Shown here: piece after piece, positions 49,470 through 58,793 of the stretch
How positions within the stretch are numbered: position 1 is the first letter of the stretch
Layout of the letters: each line of letters starts with the position of its first letter
From: Hyphomicrobiales bacterium
GTDB taxonomy: Bacteria; Pseudomonadota; Alphaproteobacteria; Rhizobiales; Rhizobiaceae
Length of the DNA stretch: 64,000 nucleotides
Assembly: GCA_900468805.1 (NCBI GenBank)
Contig: UEIF01000049.1
Span: 32,450-96,449, forward strand
Direction: 5' to 3'
Made by a program: the position numbers and the translations under genes
Notes under the pieces: model-generated
What the model was told of the DNA's origin: nothing
The model's input: the letters and a program-made list of their open reading frames with translations, nothing else
The model's database searches: none

Positions 49470-50231
49470 CTACACGTAGCGCACTTCGACCCCCAGCTTG
49501 TCCAGCCGACTGCGAATCCCATGCGGCATGCCAGTGTCGGTGATGATCAGATCGACCCGTGAAAGCGAAAATGCCTTGGACGAGGCACCAATATCCCACT
49601 TGCTGGAATCTGCCACGAGGATCACGCGCCTCGCCATGCGGACCAGATTACGTTTGGTGCGCGCTATGTCTTCCGAGACGTCGACGACGTCGAATGCGTG
49701 ATCGATGGCATGAGCGCTGAGGAACGCCTGATGGGCGACGAGACCGCCCACGGCCTTGTCTGAATCCGACACGATCGTGCTGACGGTGCTGGGAAAGACC
49801 CGGCCGCCAATCATGTGCACGTCCAGCCCCGGCCGATACATGAGATGCTGCGCGATGTTCATGGCGGTTGTGGCCACCACGACGTTATTGACGGGGGGCA
49901 TTTGCATGGCGACCTGTAGCAGCGTCGAGCCGCTGTCGAACACAACGGATTGGTTGTCGATGATCTGGCGTGCCGCCATCTGCGCGATGCGTCGTTTGGC
50001 GTCGAAATTGCGGTTCATCCGTTCTTCGAAGGCTGCCGCGGGAGAGCTGGCCGGCAATGCGATCGCGCCACCATGCGTCTTGATGAGCTGCTTCTTGGCA
50101 TCCAGAATTTCCAGGTCGGATCGGATGGTCACCTCGGAGACGCCGAAGTTTTCCGCCAGCTGGCTGGTGCGCGCCTGGCCGGTCCGCTGAAGTTCCAGCA
50201 TGATCTGATGTCGCCGTTGTTCCGCCAGCAT
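49470..50231 (-). CDS. DeoR-family transcriptional repressor
   Basis: About 253 residues from the ATG near 50231 (MLAEQRRHQIMLELQRTG); the frame extends to a GTG at 50303 inside the promoter region. Winged helix-turn-helix ARTSQLAENFGVSEVTIRSDLEIL, then the DeoR sugar-phosphate sensor domain with IIDNQSVVFDSGSTLLQVA, VVVATTAMNIAQHL and ILVADSSKWDIG. Repressors of this family sense phosphorylated sugars. It is divergent from the aldolase-kinase-transporter operon at 50466, so it likely controls it. Confidence 0.92.
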   Translation of the reverse strand: MLAEQRRHQIMLELQRTGQARTSQLAENFGVSEVTIRSDLEILDAKKQLIKTHGGAIALPASSPAAAFEERMNRNFDAKRRIAQMAARQIIDNQSVVFDSGSTLLQVAMQMPPVNNVVVATTAMNIAQHLMYRPGLDVHMIGGRVFPSTVSTIVSDSDKAVGGLVAHQAFLSAHAIDHAFDVVDVSEDIARTKRNLVRMARRVILVADSSKWDIGASSKAFSLSRVDLIITDTGMPHGIRSRLDKLGVEVRYV

Positions 50232-50272
50232 GGGTGACCTCGAATTCCTTTCATATAAGCGAGGGTGCCGAG

Positions 50273-50440
50273 GTTTCGAAATTCGAAAATACGCGACAAC
50301 CACTTTAAGTCAAAAGGCGCGAGGAAAGGCAGTGTCGATGGGAACCTAGCGCGCGTTCTAGCCATCTTGAATGAAAACGAAAGAAATCGAAATATTGAAC
50401 ATTCGTTTATTTTCGAGTTAGTGTTTCTCAACACGAAATC
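50273..50440 (+). promoter_or_regulatory. DeoR-type operator cluster (repeated TTTCG/CGAAA words)
   Basis: The 234-base divergent gap has repeated TTCGAAA/TTTCG words: a TTTCGAAATTCGAAAAT stretch near 50275, AACGAAAGAAATCGAAAT near 50376-50393, ATTCGTTTATTTTCGAGTT at 50401-50419 and ACACGAAATC at 50431-50440. DeoR/GlpR regulators bind several such short repeats. Probably the operator region shared by the DeoR gene and the aldolase operon. Confidence 0.55.
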
Positions 50441-50465
50441 AAACTGGTAAAGGGACAGCATCGAT

Positions 50466-51266
50466 ATGGGCCTTGGAACCAAAATTCGCCTGTCACGGCT
50501 GTTTTCACATCCGTCAGGGCATTTGTTCGGTGGCGCCGTCGACCACTTCGTTGGCTATGGCAATGTCCGTGAGGGTGGTCTCGCGGATCTGCCGGGCGCT
50601 CTTAAGCGGGTGATGGCCGGAGAGCCGGACTATATCAGCATTCAGCCTGGTGCTGCGCGCCACTTGTGGCCCGCCTATGCAGGCAAGGCCGCATTGGTCA
50701 TTCAAGCCGGTTGCTTTACGCCCGACGACCGAATTCGTCAGTTGATCGCGACCCCTGAGGATGCGGTTCGATACGGTGCAGATGCTCTTGCCGTTGCCAT
50801 TCCGGTGCGCGGCAATACCGAAGGCGAATACATTCGCTGGCTCACCGATACCGTCAACGCCGCCGCTCGCTTTGAAATGCCGGTCGTTGCGCATGTCTAT
50901 CCCCGCGACTATTCAAACGGCGGCAAGATCGTCTTCACCCCCGACGAAATCGCCTATGCCGTGCGGATCGGGTTCGAGACCGGCGTTGATGTGATCAAGG
51001 TCGGGTACACCGGGGACTTCGACTCTTTCCGGGAAACCGTCGCCACCTGCCCGGTTCCAGTCGTTATCGCGGGCGGTCCGAAAACGGAAAATCTGCTCGG
51101 GGCTCTGACCCAGACCGCCGATGCCTTGCGTGCGGGGGCGAAGGGTGCCGTGGTGGGGCGAAACCTTTGGGGTCACGGCGATACGACGATGGCGGCGCGC
51201 GCCTTCAAGCTTGTCATTCACAGCGGTATGGCGCCGCAAGAGGCGCTCGCTGCCGCGGGCGGTTGA
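50466..51266 (+). CDS. DhnA/LsrF-type class I aldolase
   Basis: 266 residues, DeoC/FbaB/LacD-like TIM barrel. The Schiff-base lysine is K178 in DVIKVGYTGD; a phosphate-binding segment is PVVIAGGPKTENL with VVGRNLWG near the end, as in DhnA and LsrF. It splits a ketose phosphate without metal. With the kinase next door it suggests a kinase-aldolase route for an unusual sugar. Start ATG at 50466 with AAAGGGACA upstream. The DeoR regulator is divergent. Confidence 0.9.
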   Translation: MGLGTKIRLSRLFSHPSGHLFGGAVDHFVGYGNVREGGLADLPGALKRVMAGEPDYISIQPGAARHLWPAYAGKAALVIQAGCFTPDDRIRQLIATPEDAVRYGADALAVAIPVRGNTEGEYIRWLTDTVNAAARFEMPVVAHVYPRDYSNGGKIVFTPDEIAYAVRIGFETGVDVIKVGYTGDFDSFRETVATCPVPVVIAGGPKTENLLGALTQTADALRAGAKGAVVGRNLWGHGDTTMAARAFKLVIHSGMAPQEALAAAGG

Positions 51267-51269
51267 CAG

Positions 51270-52208
51270 GTGATAAATAACCTTCAGGTTCTGGGCTTCG
51301 GGGCTCTCGCGATCGACGATATCATCTATGTCGACCGACCGCTGAGTGCCGGTAAGGGAAAGGTGACAAATCGCACCCAGGACCACGGCGGCAATGTCGC
51401 GACAGCCCTTGTTGCGGTCGCAAGGCTGGGGGGACGGGCTGGTTTCATCGGCTGGCTGAGCGATCATCCTCTCACCGATGTCAGCGCCCGCGAACTTGAA
51501 CGGCACGGGGTCGATATATCCTTTGCGCCGCGCCGTCCCGACGCCAGGCCAATACGGTCGGTGATCACGGTCGGACCCGAAGGCGACAGGTTTATTGCCT
51601 ATGACGATGATGTGCCGCACGGAACCTCAGACGCGCTGACCGACAGAACTCTTGCACAAGCCCAGGTGCTGTTGATCGACGGCTATGCCACTCACGCAGA
51701 TACGATCGTTGCGCGCGCCCGCATGCTGGGCCTGGCAGTGGTGGCAGACATTGAATGGACGATCGGGCCTGCGACCGGACGATTGATGAGCCTGTCCAAC
51801 CATCTGGTATTGCCGTTGAAATTCGCGCAGACTTATTCTTGCGAAACCGATCCGACGGTGATCCTGCACAAGCTTTGGTCTGACGACCGCACCGCAGTCG
51901 TTCTGACCGACGGTGAGCGAGGGTCTTATATCAGGCAGACGGGAGATGCCGTTTTGTGGCATGTTCCGGCCTACGAGGTCAAAGCGGTCGACACGACAGG
52001 CGCCGGAGATTGCTTCCACGGCGCTTATGCCTTTGCGCTGACACAGGGAAAGCAGCCTGTCGCCTGCGCCGTCTACGCAACTGCGGCAGCCGCGATCTCG
52101 GTGACCGGCCCGGGCGGCCGCATGGCTCTGCCGGATCAAAACACCTGTCTCGCCTGGATGGCTGAGGAAAATGCGCCCGTGCCCAGACCGATTGCGTCGC
52201 CGGACTGA
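51270..52208 (+). CDS. PfkB-family kinase resembling sulfofructose kinase YihV
   Basis: 312 residues, 3 bases after the aldolase stop. Catalytic Asp D247 in DTTGAGDCFHGAYAF; the substrate side has GKGKVTNRTQDHGGNVATA. The last third, with VTGPGGRMALPD, and the HGAY pattern resemble E. coli YihV (sulfofructose kinase) more than ribokinase. The match is from memory, and sulfonate-binding residues were not checked. It should make the 1-phosphate substrate of the aldolase. It starts with GTG or ATG-like codon at 51270 and is coupled to the aldolase gene. Confidence 0.85.
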   Translation: MINNLQVLGFGALAIDDIIYVDRPLSAGKGKVTNRTQDHGGNVATALVAVARLGGRAGFIGWLSDHPLTDVSARELERHGVDISFAPRRPDARPIRSVITVGPEGDRFIAYDDDVPHGTSDALTDRTLAQAQVLLIDGYATHADTIVARARMLGLAVVADIEWTIGPATGRLMSLSNHLVLPLKFAQTYSCETDPTVILHKLWSDDRTAVVLTDGERGSYIRQTGDAVLWHVPAYEVKAVDTTGAGDCFHGAYAFALTQGKQPVACAVYATAAAAISVTGPGGRMALPDQNTCLAWMAEENAPVPRPIASPD

Positions 52209-52342
52209 GAGTTCATCACTCTGGTGCCCTGGACGATCGGATTGGCGCTGCGCAGATGACTGTTTGAGTTCGATCTGAAGGCGGCGCCGGGAGGGCTGTC
52301 CCCCTGAGGATTGGATGACAATGATACGAGGGAGGAAGTGCA

Positions 52343-53488
52343 GTGGCTGTTGTTGTGCTGGACAAGATTTGCAAGACCTTTGGAACCAAATTCCACGCGA
52401 TCAAAGATCTTAGCCTGACGATAAATGATGGCGAGTTCCTTATCCTTGTCGGCCCGTCGGGGTGCGGAAAATCGACGGCATTACGCATGATTGCCGGGCT
52501 GGAGGAGATCAGCAGCGGGACCCTGAGCATCGGTGGAGAGAATGTCGAGGATCTCGCGCCGAAGGACCGGGACATAGCGATGGTGTTTCAGAGCTATGCG
52601 CTCTATCCGCATATGACGGTGTTCGACAACATTGCCTTCTCGATGAAACTTGCGGGGAAGAGCAAGGCCGAACGCACGAAGCGGGTCCACGAAATAGCCA
52701 AGACCCTTCAGCTGCATACGCTGCTCGACAGCAAACCGGCAGCGCTCTCCGGCGGCCAACGTCAGCGGGTCGCCATGGGACGCGCCATGGTGCGCGAACC
52801 GGCGGCCTTTCTCATGGACGAGCCCCTGTCTAACCTCGATGCCAAGCTGCGCGTGCAAATGCGCGCCGAAATCGTCAGCCTGCAGAGACAGCTGGGCGTG
52901 ACGACGATTTATGTGACGCACGATCAGACCGAAGCCTTGACCATGGGTGACCGGGTTGCGGTCTTGAAGGGCGGCGTCCTTCAACAGGTCGACACGCCAA
53001 AGATATTGTATAGCCGGCCGGTCAATGCCTTCGTTGCGGGTTTCATCGGGTCGCCGTCCATGAACCTGTTCGAAGGCCGCCTGCAGAACGGCAGGGTTGA
53101 ACTGCCCACCTTTTCCATACCGGTCGCGGCGACCGCATTCGAGCAGTCTCCTGGTCTGGCGGCGTTCGAAGGCAAGACGATCATCTTCGGCATTCGCCCG
53201 GAAGACCTTTACGACAGCGGTCTGGAATCGGGATCGCGCTACGCGACGATCCCGGGTCTTGTAAAATCGATCGAGGAACTGGGCTCCGAACTGATCGTTC
53301 ATCTGAAGATCGAAGCGGTGCGGATCGATTCAGGTGACCCCGATGCCGTCGAGGATCTGAGCGGCGCGGCAAACGCCGTGGCGAAGTTCGAATCCATCAG
53401 TACAGCCCAGCCGGGCGCAATGATCAACCTGGCGATCGATGTGGCCAAGTTGCACTTCTTCGATCCCCAGACGCATCTGGCAATCTAG
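52343..53488 (+). CDS. MalK/UgpC-type sugar ABC transporter ATPase
   Basis: 381 residues. Walker A GPSGCGKST, signature ALSGGQRQRVAMGRA, Walker B AFLMDEPLSNLD, switch His in IYVTHDQTEA, then a C-terminal TOBE regulatory domain (FIGSPSMNLFEGRL, IIFGIRPEDLY). It serves CUT1 importers. It lies 134 bases after the kinase, on the same strand, so it probably shares the aldolase operon or has its own weak promoter. The binding protein and two permeases are 583 bases on. Confidence 0.92.
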   Translation: MAVVVLDKICKTFGTKFHAIKDLSLTINDGEFLILVGPSGCGKSTALRMIAGLEEISSGTLSIGGENVEDLAPKDRDIAMVFQSYALYPHMTVFDNIAFSMKLAGKSKAERTKRVHEIAKTLQLHTLLDSKPAALSGGQRQRVAMGRAMVREPAAFLMDEPLSNLDAKLRVQMRAEIVSLQRQLGVTTIYVTHDQTEALTMGDRVAVLKGGVLQQVDTPKILYSRPVNAFVAGFIGSPSMNLFEGRLQNGRVELPTFSIPVAATAFEQSPGLAAFEGKTIIFGIRPEDLYDSGLESGSRYATIPGLVKSIEELGSELIVHLKIEAVRIDSGDPDAVEDLSGAANAVAKFESISTAQPGAMINLAIDVAKLHFFDPQTHLAI

Positions 53489-54070
53489 CATGATCCGCAA
53501 ATAGCGGAGCTGGTTGGTGGGATCAGGCTCTTAGCTTTCCCTTCCATCCTTCGGTCGACCGGCGTAGCGCAAAGGGATGCTTGTTCCGTTGCTCAGAAGC
53601 GTTTGCCGATAAGTTCATCGCGCGAGAGCGTGGGATGTCACACCGTCCCGCAGCCTTTAAGCTCGCTGCGGAGGTGGGTCCTTCCGGTGTTCGTTGATAA
53701 TCCGAGCACACCTGGCCGTTGGTTGAACGCATTTTAGGTGCGATATCGACAGGCGCCACGACCGATCCGAACCCCGCTTTTCTTCGATCCGCAAGCCTTT
53801 CATTTGTTTTCCTTTGAGCGGAACGGCTTTCATTTGTTTACGAAAGTAAAGAAAAAATGCGACACGAGAAATATGCGGAGCAGAAAAAAGCAGCTCGAAA
53901 TCCATGGATAAAGCCACAATTAATCAATGGCTTACGTTGATTTTTCCGGTCTTTGCCGCCTACTTGCTTTTGCCGATTGCAGTTCTTCATTGACAGCCAG
54001 ACCCCTAAAGGAACCTACTTTGGTCTCGATCGGGAGGATCGAACGAAATATCGTTTTCAGGGAGGGAAAC
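53489..54070. other. Intergenic region with a 13-bp repeat and probable second promoter
   Basis: About 580 bases without a gene between the ATPase and binding-protein genes of one transporter. It is AT-rich near the end. The notable element is a repeated CTTTCATTTGTTT (next entry). The gap splits the transporter genes into two transcripts, unless the aldolase transcript reads through. The plus-strand frame opening at 53927 is an extension of the binding-protein gene and is not coding. Confidence 0.55.
53797..53839 (+). repeat. Direct repeat CTTTCATTTGTTT, 30-bp period, putative DeoR operator
   Basis: CTTTCATTTGTTT occurs at 53797-53809 and again at 53827-53839, exactly 30 bases apart and 232 bases before the binding-protein start. 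The TTTCATTT core recalls DeoR/AgaR-type operators in the enteric bacteria. A DeoR gene controls the neighbouring aldolase operon, so it may bind here to switch the transporter genes with the enzymes. Assignment is inference. Confidence 0.5.
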
Positions 54071-55324
54071 ATGAACGTCAGAAGATTTATCGTGGCGGCT
54101 CAGTCGGCCGTGGCCGCCTGGGCACTATGCGCCACCTGCGCCTTTGCTCAGACCAATCTCGAGTTCATCCAATGGTGGGAGCCGGAAATGCCCGCCGGTG
54201 CTCTGCGAAGCATCATGGATGACTTTGAAGCCAAAAACCCCGGCATCAAGGTGACGCTCGTCAGCGGTCCCTATTCCGCTACCCATGATCAGATTGTTGT
54301 CGGCGCAGCGTCGGGGACACTCAGCGATGTGGTCGGCCTGGACGGCGCATGGGTCAACGGCTTGGCGAAGCAGGGAGCAATCGCCTCGATGGACAGCCTG
54401 ATGGCTGACGCCAAATATGATCAGAGCCAGATCGCCGACATCATCAAGGTCAACGGGCAAAGCGTCATGTTCCCGCTTGCCTCGTTCGTCTACCCGGTCT
54501 TCGTAAACCTCGATCTGGCAAAGGCGGCCGGCGTCGAAAAGCTGCCGACAAACCGCACCGAATTCGCCGATGCCGCCAAGAAGATGACCAATGCGGACAA
54601 GAACCAATACGGTTGGGTGCTACCGCTTTCGCTGCAAAATCCCGGCGGCATCCAGAATGACGTGATGTCCTGGGTTTGGGCATCCGGAGCATCCATGCTG
54701 AAGGATGGCAAGCCCGACCTGGAAAACGCCTCCGTTGTCGGCACGCTTGAATACATCAAGTCGCTGCAGGATGCCGGCGTCATCTCACCTGGTATTTTTG
54801 CCAAGAAGGAGCAGGACAAGGTCGAAGAATTCGTCAACGGGCGTGTCGGCATGATGATCGACTCGTTGGCCCACATCAATCTCATTCGCCAGCGAAACCC
54901 CAATCTCAAGTTCGGCATCTCCGCCCTTCCAGCCGTCGACGGCTATACCGGCAAGCGCGGGCTTCCCTATGCTTCCTGGGGTATCGGCATCAGCGACAAA
55001 AGCGAGCACAAGGCGGAAGCCTGGAAGCTCGTCGAATATCTGATGAGCCCGGAAGTGAACAGCCGCCTCGTGTCGATCGCCAATGCCTTCCCGGGCAATA
55101 TCAACGCAAAACCGGATTTCTCCAAGTCCGACCCGCTGTTTGAAGAAGCCTTCAAGATATTCCAAAGCGGGAAGCTCGCCAACGAATTCGTCGGACTGCC
55201 GGTGGCCGAAGATCTCATGCGCCAGATGAACGTCGAAGTTCAAAAGATGTTCGACGGTCAGCAAACCGCAAAGGACGCGGCTGCCAATACGCAGAAGCAA
55301 TGGTTGGTCGAGTTCAACAAGTAA
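54071..55324 (+). CDS. Extracellular solute-binding protein family 1 (MalE type)
   Basis: 417 residues from the ATG at 54071, which has GGAGGG 7 bases upstream. Signal peptide RRFIVAAQSAVAAWALCATCAFA, then mature QTNLEFIQWWEPEMPAGALRS. The fold is the family 1 type: TLVSGPYSATHDQIVVGA, MFPLASFVYPVFVNLDLAKA, and a C-terminal RMSFEKN-like end KDAAANTQKQWLVEF. Binds an oligosaccharide or sugar in the periplasm and hands it to the permeases that follow. The ligand is unknown. Confidence 0.92.
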   Translation: MNVRRFIVAAQSAVAAWALCATCAFAQTNLEFIQWWEPEMPAGALRSIMDDFEAKNPGIKVTLVSGPYSATHDQIVVGAASGTLSDVVGLDGAWVNGLAKQGAIASMDSLMADAKYDQSQIADIIKVNGQSVMFPLASFVYPVFVNLDLAKAAGVEKLPTNRTEFADAAKKMTNADKNQYGWVLPLSLQNPGGIQNDVMSWVWASGASMLKDGKPDLENASVVGTLEYIKSLQDAGVISPGIFAKKEQDKVEEFVNGRVGMMIDSLAHINLIRQRNPNLKFGISALPAVDGYTGKRGLPYASWGIGISDKSEHKAEAWKLVEYLMSPEVNSRLVSIANAFPGNINAKPDFSKSDPLFEEAFKIFQSGKLANEFVGLPVAEDLMRQMNVEVQKMFDGQQTAKDAAANTQKQWLVEFNK

Positions 55325-55427
55325 GCACCCCACCGACCAATCGTCGGCAGCGCGATAGAGTTTATTGCGCTGCCACTACATCGGGACGAATTGATAGATT
55401 TCACGACCAGGCGGAAAATCACATCTC

Positions 55428-56366
55428 ATGAGCCTCGCCACAGAAACTATGATCCGGACGCAAGCGAAAATACGCAAGCGTGGCATGCTGTCTTACAAAA
55501 CAAGAAAGAGGCTGGTTCCCTACTTCTATGTTGCCCCAGCGACGTTTCTGTTCTGTCTCCTGATGCTGTTTCCCATGATCACTGTCCTGCGCTATTCGCT
55601 CATGGACGGTGCGATCACGAAAAAGGACGCGTCCTTCGTCGGTTTGCAGAACTATGTGACGATCTTCAGAGATCCGGTTTTCTGGCAGTCGGTCGGGCAG
55701 ACACTCTATTTCACGGTGATGAGCGTCATCTTCCATCTCCTGATCGGTCTGGCCTTCGCCCTTCTGCTCAACAGCCAGCGTGTCGATCCGTTGATCAGAA
55801 GCATCCTGCGGGTTCTCTACATTTTGCCCTGGCTCTTCACGGCGGTGATCATCGCCATCATCTGGCGGCTGCTCCTGGACCCAAATGGCGTGGTCAACAG
55901 CATCCTGATGACGCTCCATATCATTGACTTCAAGGTCGAGTGGTTTTCTTCGACGAAAACCGCGCTGCATGCGCTGACCTTTGCGAATATCTGGGCGGGA
56001 TATCCGCTCTATATGGTCAGCCTTCTCGCTGGCCTTCAGGGCATACCCAAGGATCTCTACGAGGCAGCTGGCATTGACGGCGCCAACGAGTTCCAGAAAT
56101 TCCGCTACATCACGATCCCGCAACTGATGCCGATCATCATCAGCATTGCCTTGCTTGATTTCATCTGGACGATGCAGGTCTTCCCCCTTGTGTGGATGAC
56201 GACGGGAGGCGGCCCGATCTACGCGACCGAGGTGCTCAGCACCTACACCTACAAGCTTGCGTTTTCGAGTTATGAATTTTCGCGCGCGTCGGCGAGCGCA
56301 ATCTTCATTCTGATCATCTCGATGGGCGCCACGTACTTCTACATCAAACATCAGAAGGCCAGGTGA
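55428..56366 (+). CDS. Sugar ABC transporter permease (MalF type)
   Basis: 312 residues with six hydrophobic segments after a cytoplasmic basic N-terminus (RTQAKIRKRGMLSYKTRKRL). The EAA loop is LYEAAGIDGANEFQKFRYI, and the periplasmic and membrane pattern is that of CUT1 permeases. The ATG at 55428 has weak ribosome-site likeness (AAATCACATCTC), so translation may be modest. It partners the following permease and overlaps its start by 4 bases. Confidence 0.9.
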   Translation: MSLATETMIRTQAKIRKRGMLSYKTRKRLVPYFYVAPATFLFCLLMLFPMITVLRYSLMDGAITKKDASFVGLQNYVTIFRDPVFWQSVGQTLYFTVMSVIFHLLIGLAFALLLNSQRVDPLIRSILRVLYILPWLFTAVIIAIIWRLLLDPNGVVNSILMTLHIIDFKVEWFSSTKTALHALTFANIWAGYPLYMVSLLAGLQGIPKDLYEAAGIDGANEFQKFRYITIPQLMPIIISIALLDFIWTMQVFPLVWMTTGGGPIYATEVLSTYTYKLAFSSYEFSRASASAIFILIISMGATYFYIKHQKAR

Positions 56367-57217
56367 CCGCAATGGCAAAACGCTCTCTCAGTCGCACCAT
56401 AGTACCGACCCTCCTGACATATCTCGGGCTGGCGGTCGGTCTGGTCTTCGCGGGCTTTCCGATCCTGTGGATGTTCTTCACATCCTTGAAGTCAAACACC
56501 GAAATCTTTGCCCTGCCGCCGCGGCTGCTGCCCGAGCAATTCACCAACGTCGCCTATCTTTCGATCTTCAACGACCCGACGAAAGTTCGCTTCTTTCTCA
56601 ACAGCTATCTCGTCGCGGGAGTGGTAACGGCTCTGACGGTGCTGATCGCGATCCTGACAGCCTATGCTTTCAGCCGGTATTCATTCCGGCTCAAGAAAAC
56701 GCTGAACGTGTTCATCATCAGCACGCAGACGGTGCCGCCAATCACGCTTTTGATCCCCTATTTCGGCATGGTCGTCGCCTTCGGCATTTTCAACACCTAT
56801 TTCGCGTTGATTTTGACCTATATGGTCTTCACCCTGCCGTATGCGATCCTTCTGATGACCGGCTATCTCAATACCCTGCCGAGGGAGCTCGATGAGGCCG
56901 TACTTGTCGATGGTGGGTCAAGCTGGACGGCGCTGTGGCGTGTGATCATCCCGCTGTCGGTGCCCGGTATCGTCGCGACCGCGGTCTATACATTTCTGCT
57001 GGCATGGAACGAATTCCTCTTCGCCCTGACTTTGACGAAGTCGATGGACATGCGGACTGTTCCCATCGGTATCGAATTGCTTATGGGCCAGCATGCCTTC
57101 GAATGGAACGAGATGATGGCGATGAGCGTGCTGGGATCGCTCCCGCTTCTGATCCTGTATCTGATTGCTCAACGCTACTTCCTCGCAGGCATGGCAGCCG
57201 GGTCGGTGAAGAGCTGA
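56363..57217 (+). CDS. Sugar ABC transporter permease (MalG type)
   Basis: 284 residues; the GTG at 56363 overlaps the previous stop, and an ATG at 56372 is equally possible. About six hydrophobic segments with a MalG-like C-terminal half (ILLMTGYLNTLPRELDEAVLVDG containing the EAA loop), then YFLAGMAAGSVKS, the typical C-terminal end of MalG-type permeases. Forms the CUT1 channel with the preceding permease and the MalK-type ATPase at 52343. Last gene of this transporter group. Confidence 0.9.
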   Translation: MTAMAKRSLSRTIVPTLLTYLGLAVGLVFAGFPILWMFFTSLKSNTEIFALPPRLLPEQFTNVAYLSIFNDPTKVRFFLNSYLVAGVVTALTVLIAILTAYAFSRYSFRLKKTLNVFIISTQTVPPITLLIPYFGMVVAFGIFNTYFALILTYMVFTLPYAILLMTGYLNTLPRELDEAVLVDGGSSWTALWRVIIPLSVPGIVATAVYTFLLAWNEFLFALTLTKSMDMRTVPIGIELLMGQHAFEWNEMMAMSVLGSLPLLILYLIAQRYFLAGMAAGSVKS

Positions 57218-57371
57218 GCAGGCGAATGATCGTTTAGCGGGCGGCGGCGGCGTTTGCGTTTTGGAAAATAGAGCCGCTCGCGGGTGAAGCCGGATATGCG
57301 AGACCCGTTCCGTGTTCACTTGATTATCGCGGCCACTCTATGGCCTCGCGCCCGGTCGACGCGTGAGAAGC

Positions 57372-57710
57372 CTATCCGCGTGTCGCGCTCGGGGACTTTC
57401 GGGCGGCCCAGTTTTGGAGAACTGGTGACACGCGCAGGCGAGCCACAAGAAACTCGACATCAAGATGGGACGAGGGCAGCATCTCGCTGACCTTCAAAGA
57501 GGCAGGGTTGAGACGAAGGCGGGGCGGCCTCGCGCGTCTGGCGTTCCTCATCCCGTCCCATGACGCCGCCGCGGCAGGTGCCCGCCACCGCAGGTCGCCC
57601 CCGGGCGGCGTAGCAATTGGAATAGCCTTAAAGGTGGTCACATTTCCATCGGTGGTGCTTCGCACCTGGCCTTGCTCCACTGCAATATCCCCAAGGCATG
57701 ACGATTTCTC
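57372..57710 (-). pseudogene. Remnant of a type B carboxylesterase (N-terminal part)
   Basis: On the minus strand the frame reads VEQGQVRSTTDGNVTTF, then KAIPIATPPGGDLRWRAPAA and WDGMRNA. This is the start of type B carboxylesterases (normally F-K-G-I-P-Y-A-A-P-P-x-G-x-L-R-W). No frame continues the family pattern after that, and the catalytic GxSxG part and the rest of about 500 residues are absent. I read it as a truncated, decayed gene in the gap between two operons. Confidence 0.55.
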
Positions 57711-57875
57711 AAAAAAAGCTTCACAAAAATTTTAGAAGCACTAATATTTCAGTTGCGGTGTTGCTCGTTTTAGGGCCGAGCCCGTCGCCGCGGGGCGTGA
57801 CAAGTCGAGCTCCGGACGGTGAAGACGGAAACTGGATCGCATGAACCCACATGGGTTTCACTCGGGAGGAGTGGC

Positions 57876-58790
57876 ATGAAAAGTTTCATCGGCAAGCGGG
57901 CGATCGCCAGTGGCGTATCGCTCGTGGTGCTTATCGTCATCGTATTCTTCTTGTCCCGGCTGACGGGCGATCCGACTGATCTCTACCTGCCAATCGACGC
58001 AACCTCGGAAATGCGCCAGCAATTCCGTGAGATGAACGGTTTCAACGATCCGTTGATCGTGCAATTCGGCCGTTACGTTTCCGATCTCGCACAGGGCAAT
58101 TTCGGTCAGTCACTGCGACAGGCCCGTCCGGCCGTTGATGTCGTGCTGGAGGCCTTCGTCTGGACCTTCTGGCTGGCTGTCATCACCATGGCGCTGGTCA
58201 CAGTCGCAGCGATCGTCATTGGTTCGCTAGCGGCGTTTCGCGTCGGCGGTGTATTCGACCGTCTCGCCACTTTCTTCTCGCTGATCGGCGCTGCGGCACC
58301 GGATTTCTGGCTGGCCATCGTGGCGATCGTCATTTTCGCCGTCAAACTGCATGTCCTGCCGACATCGGGAACGGGAAGCGTCTGGCACTGGGTCTTGCCG
58401 GTCAGCGTGCTGTTCATCAGGCCCTTCGGTCTGATCCTGCAGGTGGTCCGCGGCTCGATGATCAGTGTTCTTTCTTCCGCCTATGTGAAAACGGCCCGTG
58501 CCAAGGGCGTCCGCTCGAACTCGATCATCTTCATTCACGGACTGCGCAACGCCATGCTTCCGGTGATCACAGTTATAGGCGACCAGGCGGCTGCCATCTT
58601 GAACGGTGCCGTTGTCGTAGAGACGGTGTTTGGCTTTCCGGGCATCGGCAAGCTGATGATCGATTCCATCCTACTTCGCGATTTCGCCGTCGTGCTGGCC
58701 GTCATCATGGTTTCGGCACTGGCGATCTTCATCATGAACCTGTTGATCGACCTCGCCTATGTGCTGCTCGATCCACGTATCCGGTATTGA
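57876..58790 (+). CDS. Oligopeptide/dipeptide-type ABC transporter permease (DppB-like)
   Basis: 304 residues from the ATG at 57876, with GGGAGGAG upstream; the frame extends to 57819. OppB/DppB features: an N-terminal helix, GDPTDLYLPIDATSEMRQQF region, LVTVAAIVIGSLAAFRVGG and the loop RTARAKGVRSNSIIF-like YVKTARAKGVRSNSI with VIGDQAAAILNGAVVVETVF. Imports peptides, nickel, or sugar-derived opine-like molecules depending on the binding protein. No binding-protein gene precedes it. Confidence 0.9.
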   Translation: MKSFIGKRAIASGVSLVVLIVIVFFLSRLTGDPTDLYLPIDATSEMRQQFREMNGFNDPLIVQFGRYVSDLAQGNFGQSLRQARPAVDVVLEAFVWTFWLAVITMALVTVAAIVIGSLAAFRVGGVFDRLATFFSLIGAAAPDFWLAIVAIVIFAVKLHVLPTSGTGSVWHWVLPVSVLFIRPFGLILQVVRGSMISVLSSAYVKTARAKGVRSNSIIFIHGLRNAMLPVITVIGDQAAAILNGAVVVETVFGFPGIGKLMIDSILLRDFAVVLAVIMVSALAIFIMNLLIDLAYVLLDPRIRY

Positions 58791-58793
58791 GCG

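Noticed and set aside
53927..54070. Upstream extension of the binding-protein frame
   Set aside because: A signal peptide and a strong ribosome site mark the ATG at 54071 as the real start.
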